Below, in pieces: positions 1 through 11,000 of a stretch of 64,000 nucleotides of DNA (its first letter is position 1; the number at the start of each line of letters is the position of its first letter). This stretch comes from Pelodera strongyloides (Eukaryota > Nematoda > Chromadorea > Rhabditida > Rhabditidae): NCBI GenBank assembly GCA_036852015.1, contig JAANDG010000004.1, forward strand, positions 620,001-684,000, written 5' to 3'. The notes under the pieces are model-generated. The model ran no database searches and had not been told where the DNA came from. It saw only the letters and a list, made by a program, of their open reading frames with translations. The position numbers were made by a program, and so were the translations under genes.

Positions 1-126
1 TTCTTGGGATATAGTCGCGATATTTTGAAGCGGCATTGCATGCGGTCTGTCACGTCTGTGAAGTGTAGACGATACCTACATGTATAAGTTTTATATGTTC
101 ACTCACGTTCCCGACCTTATTTTAGG

Positions 127-631
127 CTCCCCAATGCTCGGTGGACGAAAAGCGATCCTCGCCATACAAAAAATAGCCGGAATGACGTTTGGTGAGACGA
201 AAGTGGAGAATCAAGTGATAAGAGGATGCCCAGGACAGGTAAGGGCACCCCCCAACTGGCTGTAAACAAATTGGCCTCAATAATTTCAGCTCAGCGAGTT
301 GTACTAGCAACCAGAAAATGTGATGCGACTGGGTGTAAAATCTGATATTCTGCTTACTGAAAACGTTGCGGTCCAACTTCATCGTATTTGGGATAGCCCA
401 TGAGTTACCATGTTCTTCAATAGATTAAACAGTTCCCGTTCGCCATGAAACTGCTGCATTGCGGGTACTCAATGGCAAAAGTCTAAAATTTATTTTCAGC
501 ACGTGCCCATACAGCGACAAATCACCGCCAATTCACTGGGACACCGTAAGCGGACGGCTCTTATAGGCGTCTGCATTAGCTATGGAGCGTTTATACTCAT
601 ATACACTTTAATTGTCCTGTGTGCTGTTTAG
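127..631 (+). CDS. 3' end of an unrecognised C-terminally membrane-anchored protein
   Basis: Two exons are visible, 127-238 and 500-631, joined in phase 0 across a GT-AG intron with a TTTTCAG acceptor. The first needs one base from an upstream exon outside or at the very edge of the window, so the gene is partial. The encoded tail has a GMTFGETKVENQ stretch, then RGCPGQ, a basic GHRKR patch and a hydrophobic run of about 20 residues (LIGVCISYGAFILIYTLIVL), then CAV and a TAG stop at 629-631. This suggests a single C-terminal transmembrane anchor with little after it. I do not recognise the family. Bases 1-57 are open in one frame but do not join exon 127-238 in phase, so I left them out. Confidence 0.4.
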
Positions 632-1927
632 AAATGCAATTTTTTTCAAGACTCGTTTTCGCTAGTTTACCGCATGATTGTTAAACATCGGTTTTATTTC
701 ATGCTTCAGCGAAACATTACGTAAAATACTTTGAAATTTAACCAGAAGTTGTCAACTATCAGTTTATGCGTTACTCCGCTGTCCTAAAGTTTTTATACGT
801 CAAGTTCTAATTGCTAGTTTGCTGCCCTGTTCAACTTTTACGCTTATTTCAAATCGTGTGTATGAAGGGATGGTACTCCGACCATAAGTTCCAGCTCCCG
901 CCATCGTCCCTTTAATCTCTTTTATCTTGTTCATTGTAAGCAAACTTTTTTTGATACACAGATATACTCATTTATAATGTTCACCTGTAGCTTTTTCCAA
1001 ACAGATATTACAAACATCCGTCTTTGTTTGTCTAAATCTCAGTGTTGCAATGCCGATGGTTAATTTTCCAAGTTTGACTTGATCACTTACCTTGGCTGAA
1101 AATTGAAGAAAATTGATCGTAACAGGGAAACATTTTTAAAACCGAAACCCTAAAGTTCTTCATTTTCGACCACCAATTATTTGTGTGCTCTTACAATTTG
1201 CGATGATAAAGTGCTGATTTACTTCTATTATATTCTCTTATTTCCCTCTTTGACTTCAGTTCTCAGGGTTCTCCTATGAAGAATAAAAACTTTAACTGCT
1301 AACGTATTAAATGAAGATTTTTACAAGAAAAATGCACATCACATCTAATGACAGTACAAAATCAGTGCATAGGTAGCTCTATTCTTCTATTACATGTGAT
1401 ATCGGATAATATTTCTTTAGTTAAGGAAATTTCTTAAACTGCCGGTTTGTTTTCTATTCTCTGTACATTCTCATCTCTCTCTTCTCTATCTCTCTCTCTC
1501 TGTCTCTCTCTCTCTCTCTCTCCTCTCTACTGTACTTTAGAGAAGACAATTTTAAAGTCGTTCCGATCCCAAACTCCAAAACGAGAAATTTCTCCGACTG
1601 TATCTCTTGAGGAAATCTTAGAACATAACTGTAAAGCTTGAAACTTGCCCCGCTAAACCTCAAATGCTTCAAGACACGATTAAAGTGTACTATCACAGAT
1701 ATGCAACGAAATGTCGCGAATATTTACAGTCAAAGGAGTTCAGAGAATTTTTAAAGGTAACTTTTTTCGATAACTGTTTGCACTTATTTTCATTAGCGTC
1801 AAAACTTGCAACTGTCAACATTGTAAAATAACAAATTGTGTTTTTTATGTAAACTGCCGAGTCAATCCAATCCTCATTCCAGTGGTGCTTTACATTTTTC
1901 AAACGGCGAATTCTTCCACCAGCAAGA
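632..1927. other. Intergenic: 3' flank of the first gene and 5' flank of the methyltransferase-like gene
   Basis: AT-rich sequence without supportable exons. It contains a CT-rich microsatellite at about 1474-1525; the open frames there are low-complexity translations of the repeat. Confidence 0.5.
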
Positions 1928-2396
1928 ATGTTTTCCGCACAAATTGCACTATGGATGCTTATTACTTGTCTTCTGACGGTCACCTATTATTACCTCAGTA
2001 GAGATGGTAAGACATATGCCATAGATATAGCGATGAGCCATAGCGATATGTCATAGCGGTAACTTACACATAGTATAGTACAGTAATTACTGGCACTTCA
2101 AATTGTTCAAAAAGCCAAAGTATGGTGAACGAAATCCACAATAAATAGACAATTTTATACAAGACAAATGATACAGCTTAGATCAACAACGTTGTCAATC
2201 GTATTCATCGAACAGCATGTTTAGTCTCGTTAGAACTATTGGCTGACTACCACCAAAGGACGCGTTTGGAACGAAAAATGCAACTTCGACATGTATATAA
2301 TGACTCCATAAACGAACTAGAGAAATATTCACTTTTATATGGTGCTCTAGCTCCAGAGGTACTTTGCTTATGTACCATTTTTTTATATATCCTTCG

Positions 2397-2463
<67 letters not shown>

Positions 2464-4136
2464 GTGGTTTTTCATCCTTCTAGACATCCTCGGTTGGACT
2501 TCGAAGTCTCATATAAATTCAGGTACATTGTCCAGCGTTAGTCCGCGTTGGCGTAACAGGCGATGGTGGGCGATGGATGTGCCGCCCACAAAGTCTACCA
2601 GACGATTGTACTGTGTATTCATTCGGAGTAATCAATAATGACACAATGTTCGAGAAGGAGATTCAGTGGTTGACGTGGCACCGATGTAGGATTTATATCT
2701 ATGATAAGGTACGTTTGTTTATAGAAAAATGGAAACATTTTGGAGGCAACCACCCCACCAATTGCTTTAATTCAAATTAACGACTCTCACCGCCTTCAGA
2801 GGTCCGCCTTTTTATCCCGTTGGAGGTGACCAGAGGAGCACAATTATTTTGCCGCGTACCAAACAAAATGAAGAATTACATTCTTCATTTTTGCGCTTCA
2901 TACATGTCATTTCAGAACACCGTCACGAAGAGCGTACTCGTCGACCTAAACAATGTAAATGTTAACTTTGAGAAGACGCAAATCAGCACAGTACGTTTTT
3001 TTTCAATTAGTTTATCTAGAGTTGCTTATCTAGACACCTCAGATCATTTCATGTAGGAATTAGTATTTATTGTTACTATTTTTCGAATGTTTTCTTTGCA
3101 GGTTGACAATCCGAAACTGAACAAGAAAACTCTGCGAAACATGATGAGTGAGCATAACGATGAGCTACTCGACGTCCTTAGAATGGATTTGAAAGGTATG
3201 GAAATATTTTTTTTTCGTAAAGGATCTTTTGTAAGTATGCTATCTATGGAGGTGCACTGTTTTCTATGGGAGCGTCCAAATGATTGGGACCTCGGCCCGT
3301 GCATACCTACCGTGTCCGGTCTCAGCACCGATACCGTACCTCGGTACCGTATCGTCTTGGTTCGTACCTTGTATTTCACGACATGATACGTTTTAGGCGT
3401 CGAGTTCAGTGCCCTTCCACCAATGATCTACCAAAGCAAACCATGTCATGTGAGACCCTTTTTCTTTTAATTGTGGTAATACACTTTTTATTCAAACTGG
3501 AACTTAATCTACGAGAGTAGTTTTGTGTGTCATTATCATTTATTATTAATACAAGACGGCTATCGCCGCCCGAGGCGACAACGCATGCGCAACTACGCAA
3601 GCTATTTGGCTTGCTCAGCACGGATCACCGTCTCTCCTTTTATACCCGAAAGAGGACTTGAGACTTGAGATATTCTAATTTTCGTTGCGGATTCAAACAA
3701 ACGCATTTATATACTAAAAGATGATAATACCGTGATCGTGACCCATCCAGTAAACTCCCGTAGACTATCAAAGGGGGACATCCGGCAAGTAAATTACTGC
3801 GAATTTACAGGCAACCCTTAACTAAATGCATTTCAGTTGTTGCTAAAGCTGGACGGTCCACCAAAAAGTGTTCTTCGACTCCTCACTTTCCTCAATAGTC
3901 AGAAATATCGATTGTATGCAAATTCTATAAATGGATATGACGTCAGCATGGCCGAATACAGTTTAATTCATATGAATTGCACCAAAACATACGGAATCAC
4001 TAGTTTGGCCACGTACTTGAATATTTGGTCGAATTCTAGTGAAAACCATGTTGAAAACGAGACAGACAATGCACGACTTGAGGTCGAAAGTGCGGAAAGA
4101 AAAGAAAGAAAAGAAAGTAATTATTTTTGGTTTTAG
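1928..4136 (+). CDS. Membrane-anchored methyltransferase-like protein, copy 1
   Basis: Eight exons: 1928-2006, 2225-2358, 2523-2708, 2802-2855, 2916-2990, 3102-3195, 3397-3449, 3837-4136; all phases agree and the sum is 325 codons with stop. Residues about 8-22 are hydrophobic right after the start, suggesting a type II signal anchor. The body resembles the nematode methyltransferase-like family (Methyltransf_22/FkbM-like): VGVTGDGGRWMC, then YSFGVINND, then RCRIYIYD, then LRMDLKGVEF and a closing HMNC. In that family the glycine-rich segment and following acid are expected to bind S-adenosylmethionine; the acceptor is unknown. The tail is charged (ERKERKE) and an AATAAA lies at 4167-4172. 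The intron at 2856-2915 is 60 nt and open in frame, so retention would be tolerated. The acceptor at 2224 (TTTAG) and the one at 2801 (CAGAG) were chosen for phase. Its paralogue follows 0.6 kb downstream on the same strand with matching intron positions. Family call fairly firm, catalysis inferred. Confidence 0.62.
2399..2462. repeat. (AT)n microsatellite
   Basis: About 64 bp of uninterrupted TA dinucleotides inside the intron between exons 2225-2358 and 2523-2708 of the first methyltransferase-like gene. Confidence 0.95.
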
Positions 4137-4166
4137 TATCCGGATCATTTTTCCTTGCTATTTTTC

Positions 4167-4172
4167 AATAAA
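4167..4172 (+). promoter_or_regulatory. Candidate poly(A) signal AATAAA
   Basis: Canonical hexamer about 30 nt after the TAG at 4134-4136. It supports a separate 3' end for methyltransferase-like copy 1. Confidence 0.5.
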
Positions 4173-4769
4173 TATTGTTTCGGTTTGTTTATTTTCTCTC
4201 TAGCTCATTATACGCACGAACATATGAAGTATCTGTATCATTTTCAAAACACTGTAGTGTACCCTTGCAATATACGTATTCTTTTGTTGTTTGTGCTCCC
4301 AGCTTTTTACCAGTTTATGATAGCATCTACAGTGACATAGTTCCCACAAGAGCCAATAGATGGATGTTTTTCAAGTTTGTGATTTTATCCATTTTTTAAT
4401 AGTTTTTATTCCATTTTATTCCACTTTTTTCTGGAGAAATTCTTTTATTGCTAGGGAGTAAACAACAGTTTGTTATATCGCTATGAAGCCTACGGATACT
4501 GAAGAATAACAAAATGCCAAAAAATAACACGACAAAGTTGATTCGAAAAATTTGGAGATCATCGTGCATGTCAATTGTTCGGAATGCATACTTTTGCAGA
4601 ACATGTGCGTTGAGAACATTTTCTTCTTTTTTTTTGTGTAAAATTGATAAATATTTTGTTATCGTTCAAAGCATTATTTTTTGTGATAACTAAAAAGAAA
4701 AACAAACCTTATGTGTTCAAAAAATAACGTACAGGTTCTTCGAATATGTTATCAATAATTATTATTTAG

Positions 4770-7096
4770 GTGTGAAATATCTTCAACTTATATCACTACT
4801 TTTACTCACCGTTTTTGTCACATACTGGTATTATGGATATGATGTCTACAGGGAGAGACGTGAGTAGTGTTTACATCAAATAACAAGTTTCTTTTCGATA
4901 CAAGTATATATCGTTGCATATTCTCTAGATAGTCTATTTTCTATTTGTCCTTTTTCACTTCATCTTTCATAATTAGCTCTTTTTTTAGAATAAGTATATC
5001 TAAATGTTTTACTTTGATGTGCGGCGACGACGCCGGAGCGTCGAAACTTGCTATCGTAAGGTGTCGTGCTCGAAGTCGAAGTAATACAAAACTATCGTTT
5101 AGAAAATTTTGACAAAATGGTTAAATTCTATAAGAACCAATCGAGGAAACGATGGGACTTCCTTCATCAAGTACAAATGATTTCAAATGATGATTTGAAC
5201 AAAAAATACGGAATGTTATACGATGGACTCGTTCCCGAGGTGATTTTTATTAGAAATATTTTAATTAGCGGAAAACATCGCAACTGGTAGGCGTGTCAAT
5301 CATGTCAATTACAATCATGTAAATTCAAAAAAAGGGCGACAGAGTTGGTAGCTGGCATGATGTTTACCTGTTTGTCATCCCTTATCTTTTTTCAGTATGA
5401 TAATTAAATTATCAATCTAGGCACAGTGCACAATGATGTTGTACGTTGGAACCATTGGTAAAGACGGACGCTGGATTTGTAGACCGGAAAGCTTACCGAA
5501 CGGGTTCGTTTTTAACTTAATAAGTTCGCACAACATTTTTTCAGAAACAGTTTGGCGGTTTTAATCTAAATGTACGTATTTAGTTGTTCGATTTATTCGT
5601 TTGGTATAGCAAATGGATCGGATTTCGAGTTTGCTCTTCAGAAACTAACACAATTCAGATGCAAACTCTATATTTACGAAGCTGTGAGTTTAGTTATTGC
5701 TTTGCTAGTAATTTTTCAATTTTAGCCATGCATTTTAAAGTTTTAAAGCTTCCCTTAAAAAAAGCCTAGATCGTAGTCAATGATTCAGACAATTATTGTT
5801 TCAGAGAAAAATACCAATTGACTATTATATGAATATCGAAGAAATGAACGGACTCTTCGAGCCGACAATGCTTTCAAATATAAATAATCCATCGAATAAA
5901 GAAAAGACAATCCATACAATATTGAGTGAACGCGGTGATACAAATTACGTGGAGTTGATAAAAACAGATCTGCGAGGTGAGCTTTTAATAAATGAAGACC
6001 AACAAATAACCAAGCAGCTCAAGTTGTAGATTGTAACCGCTTGCCCTTATTGCTTCGCAAAGTTTGGCGCGTGAGGGCGTCTTCGGAACCCAGATGCTTA
6101 CCTTTCAATGCATTTTTACCTACACTTGTATTTTGCATCCGAATGAACGCATACCTTCAGAGTACGAGTTCCAACTGCTTCCGATTCTGCTGTTTAACGT
6201 AAAGGCATGTCAGGTGGGAAATCATGGAACTTGGTGACATAAGCACATAATTTCTATTGAAAGCGATATAACTGCCGGTTTTTGAAACATATCTTGAACA
6301 TCCGCATATATGTATGTTGCTCATGTGCAAATGAATATAATTAGAATGAAAAATCGTGTAGTATTGCGCAGTTGCGTGCACACCCTACACACTACATGGG
6401 AATGGAGCATCCAGCATGTAATCTCTGGCATTCGATATAGTTAATAAAATACGGTGATCATTTGAAATTTCTACTTATTGTTAGTGTTAATTAGCCAATC
6501 AATTAGGTCAATTGCAGTTAATTCTTGACCTACACGACCGTCCCGATCGAATATGGAGATTGTTGAAGTTCATTGGCAGAAGAGGATATTACCTACTATA
6601 CTATTCAATTGAAAGAATGAATATCGGGGTAGGTTCATTTGGATGTTTGAAAGTTAAAATAAGTAAAATAATTAAAATACAAATTGGTCCAGTAAAAAAT
6701 ATCGCTTTGCTAACCTAAAATCGCTTTGCAAACCTAACCCACAGCCCAAACCTAAAAGTCTAGTTGTAGCAGGATCATATCTAAGCCACTGGTCCATACC
6801 GTGTCCGGCATGAAACAAGTCACAGGACATTGTAACTAGCTACATTTTCTGACGTCACACCATATCTGTGAAGTTTTCATTATAAATGGAACGAGGGTCA
6901 GTAAGATCGTCTTTAGTTTATTTATTTTTTTCTATCCACTATCTATCCGTTATCGATTTGCTTACAGGTCGCCTCCTACACTTTCCTGCATATGGATTGT
7001 TTGGAAAAGTACGATGCGAAACTAATTGCGATGTATTTGGGTCGGGCCGAGAAAAGACCGGATGGGGCTGACCCAGAGGACGACGAAGAAGAGTAG
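4770..7096 (+). CDS. Membrane-anchored methyltransferase-like protein, copy 2 (start unresolved)
   Basis: Exons: 4770-4859, 5061-5239, 5421-5503, 5584-5683, 5805-5976, 6161-6213, 6518-6628, 6968-7096 (TAG). The first visible exon encodes a transmembrane segment (LQLISLLLLTVFVTYW) but has no ATG and needs one base from upstream. The rest mirrors copy 1: YVGTIGKDGRWICRPE, CSIYSFGIAN, CKLYIYEA, VELIKTDLREYEF, then HMDCLEKY and an acidic tail DPEDDEEE. Introns fall at the same places as in copy 1, with one extra inside the GDGG-SFG region, so the two are tandem duplicates. The DxxG step seen in copy 1 (DLKG) is DLRE here, a possible change at the active region. The second exon has only AAG acceptors (5060, 5075 or 5081, all phase-compatible), next to a GC-rich patch. 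Either an upstream first exon was missed or the exon is reached by splicing from copy 1. Confidence 0.58.
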
Positions 7097-8061
7097 AACT
7101 TTTGGAAGCTGAGATGAAAATAGAAATAATAAAATCGTCTCAACTCGAAGAAATTTATTTAATCAATACAACGTAATCCACTACATTCAAAAAGTAAAAC
7201 TGAACAAAAATGTATAATTGTTCATCTGCGAAAGCACACCTACATCACCGCTACACATTTTTTATGTTGAGCAAAAATAATAGGGATTCATCATATTGTC
7301 ATATATCATATCATCATATTGCACGAACTAAACACTATACATATGTACGTATGTCGTATGTATGAATTTAGTAGTTCTAAAAGAAGTGAAGAAGATCTAC
7401 TTCTGAACGAAAATTGAGACTTTTGAAATGGTGAAATTCATCAGTATCCAACTACAAACATTCCGACAATTTGCAAACAAATTAAACAATTGATGCGGTA
7501 TGAAACAAGTAACTGTAAAGCAAACTGAACACAATAGACACTTTGATATGCTCGATAATAACTGACATTTTCGGAGATATTTAAAATTTAAAGCGGTAGA
7601 ACTGAAAAAAAATGGAAACGTATGTTAAAACCACGGTTCCAAAATAAACGATAAACTTGTTATTAGAGACTATTACCTTAAAATAGAAAAACAAATTCAA
7701 GCCAAAATGTTAGTACACATATAAATGCACGGTTTATTATGCTATTCTGCAGTTGCACTGGGTTAATTTTCGAAAAATATTGCATCTTTACCAAAGAAAT
7801 TTATATATGGATGGATGAACGTTCTAAACTACGATGTGTATATAGTTAACCGGCGCAATTCATCTTTGGTGAAACCACTGCAACCAGTAATGAATTTTCA
7901 CTTCAAAAAATAAAACAATAAAATTAAATCTGTCATGTGAATTATGATATTGCATCTGGTATTACACACTAAAGCTCAACGAATAATTCAAAATATTGGC
8001 TTTGTGAGCCGCACAAGTGCCATTTAGTGAGCCGCACGAGCGCCATTCCTCAATGCGGTGC
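7097..8061. other. Convergent intergenic region
   Basis: Lies between the 3' ends of a plus-strand and a minus-strand gene. It contains an AATAAA at 7128-7133 (plus strand, 32 nt after the methyltransferase-like stop). No coding exon is supported. Confidence 0.5.
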
Positions 8062-11000
8062 TCAAATGAGTTTTTCACTGAACTCGTCATCTGTTATAAC
8101 GTCATGGATTTGCGCGATGACGTCACTGATATCCTTGTCATCTTTAGACGAATTTTGTAGAGAAATCCGCACGGGTTCCCCAATAGTTGAATCCGAAAGG
8201 ATAGTTCCAACTCCATTACTCTTCACCGAGACCCGAGTCGTATAGTCCACTGCATTCTCCTTTTCAGAACTTGTACTATCCGGCCTGAAAAGGAAAGTTA
8301 GTGTTATCCTGAATACCGTGCTACATCAGCACCGCGTAAGCTTTGAAGATACATTGTTAGGTTTAGTTTCTTTTATGTTTTCTGTTTCATGTTTAGTTTT
8401 TTTCTTATCAAGAGCACAACGGCAACGCCATAAGAAACGATCCGTTATCCGTTTTTCCTTCAAATCATACAATTTTTCACTAAATAACGGTTGTATCATT
8501 ATTTTCTGTGTTAAATAAACCATGTACATACTTGGTTATGCAAATCATTGACTTGAAAGTAGTACCTGCTGACGACTCCATGAACTTTAGCTACTTCTTC
8601 ATCTGTTTTTGTTCCTGAATGACTCGATCCGAGTGAATTCTTCGACTGTCTACTTGGGCGTGGTGGAGGCACAATTATTTGACGCTCCTCAAAAATTGGA
8701 TTGCTCTAAGTGGTTTTGCAGTTTTCCGTAAACCCCCTGGATAACTTTCTTCCAATAAGTGGTACTTCGGAGTCATCCCAATCTCAAAGACATTCTGCAC
8801 AGCAAAAATAACGAACTTATTCGCCATTAGAAGTTCTACTGCATGCTAGAAACTAAACTGCTTTGCGAACCTGTCGGAGTTGAGAACCTCTGACCTCTGA
8901 CCATTCGCTTCTGAGGTCTCTTATCCACTAGGCCACCCGTACCACTGGCAACGATCTCTCACCTCTTCATCACTATCACTATCTTCTGACTCGCTAATCT
9001 GAGAGTACATACGGTTTCCGGGGTACGAAGGATTGCCGGATGGAGACGGAAGACTCTCTGAATTTTTCACTATTATTTATGCAAATGTGAAAATGATGTC
9101 CGCCTGCACTACACGATAAGTAGTGTCTTGTTTAGTACTCTGATTTTCATAAATGAGAAGTAACTTCAGGAGGTCTTCTTTTGAAGAAGTTATAACTTCC
9201 GGGTGGTCTTGTTTAAAGGTTTTACTTTCTGGTATTCCAATGTTGAGGAAGTTATACAAACCTTCTGGGTGCACCCGGTGCACCGTTTCTGCGGATTCGG
9301 TTGAGATGAGCCCCGATAAACTTTATCTTTTTCTGGGTGATCTAATGTTGTTATTGGGTGGTCTAGCGTTGAATAAGTTATAACTTCTGGGTGGTCCACC
9401 ATGTAAAATTCCTACTTTCTCGGTGGTCCAATATGTGAAACGTCCCACCTTCTGGGTGATCCATCAATATATCCTCATCCTCTGACTCGTCGTCTTCTGT
9501 GTGTCTTCTATCACTCAACTGTGGTACGTAATCCTCGGTCTCTTCCGATTCTAACTTTTGAAGTTTCCGCTCACTCAGCCTGAAATTGTCGGATAGAAAT
9601 GATGCAAAAAGTTACATTGCTTTTACCGTTTCAATCACATTGTTATACTATACAAGCTAAAATGGCACTACTACAACTACACTACCCATACATTCCTTCA
9701 CAGCCCGACTCCCGGCACAATAAAAAGGATAGAGTGTGCAGTAAAAAGATTGTTTAAATTTCTTATAATTACCTTTGTTTTTCTTCCCATTTCCGTTCAT
9801 CTTCCATAGCCTGTGCCCCGTCCAAGTCTAATGGTTCCAACTGTGACATCAATTCTTGTTGTATCCTTATTCGCTCAGCTTCACCGTCACTCAGCGTTGC
9901 TTCTTGATTAGCTTCCTCATGGAAGCTCATTCGGCTGCAATATATTTTTGTTTTAGTGTCTTACCCTCTTATTTTTTGTCGCTTGTTTCAGATGTGCGCA
10001 TTAAGTATTACCTTTTATGATATTACCTACCTTTCCTCTCCATCTCGCTGTCTCTCCTTTTCAAATTGTTTATTTTTCTCCAAAATCGCATCCTCTTCTT
10101 CAAACGTTCTCTGTGGCTTCTGAATAATCTTCATTGAAATCCGCTGAGACAAAAATATTCAAAACCTTCCGGGTTTCCTTTCATTTGCAGCTTCTATGCG
10201 GCACAAAGGCTGTGCGTTTCAAAGCCTCAACATCCGTATGCCGAGATGCTACTGTGTAGCATCCTTGCAATTAGTATTTCTTTCCAATAACACTCATGTA
10301 AAAGATTCTCAGGTCACTGTTCATGTACAACTCAAAAAGAAAAGGGCTACCTCAGGTTCGTGTGACTGTGAACTTGAAGGTCTGTCCATTCTGGGTGACC
10401 GGGACAATTGGTAGGGCTTTGCTTCCCGTTCTGAGTTATCATGGCCTGAGGAATTTAGCGAATTCTGAAATAGCCACGTTAATTGGATGCTACTATAAAA
10501 GTGTTATGATTCTACCACGATGATCCCCTGCTGATACTATGGTGATCCTACAATCAGGTTCTCGTTCGATGTACTGGGTATAAAGTACAAAGGATGACGG
10601 GCAGGTCTGTCAGATGGTTCGAGCTTTTACTCGTTTGTTTTTATTCCCAGCCCCAGCTACTATAACAAATGTATATACTTTACCTGATCAGCTGTGGAAA
10701 CCTGACTAAATGCAGACACTGCGGATACTGATGGGCGTGATGATTCAGCGGCACGGTCGACCTTCTGAAAATGGTGTGAGTACCAATAATGAGGCTGGCA
10801 GGCACTCCACTGTGTTACACTGCGAGGTCTACCCCCCTTGCACATGGGTTCCTAACACTTATTTGGTAGCTTCTTCAAACACACCCATAAAGTCAGCGGA
10901 AGAGTAAAAAAATAGAACTAAGACTAAGTAGTGAGAAAAAAAATAAAAAATAAATACTGACCCCTTCCGAGCTCTCATCAACATCGCTCAATTCCAAATA

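Noticed and set aside
1..57. Open stretch at the left edge as a preceding exon of the first gene
   Set aside because: Available donors leave the wrong phase for exon 127-238.
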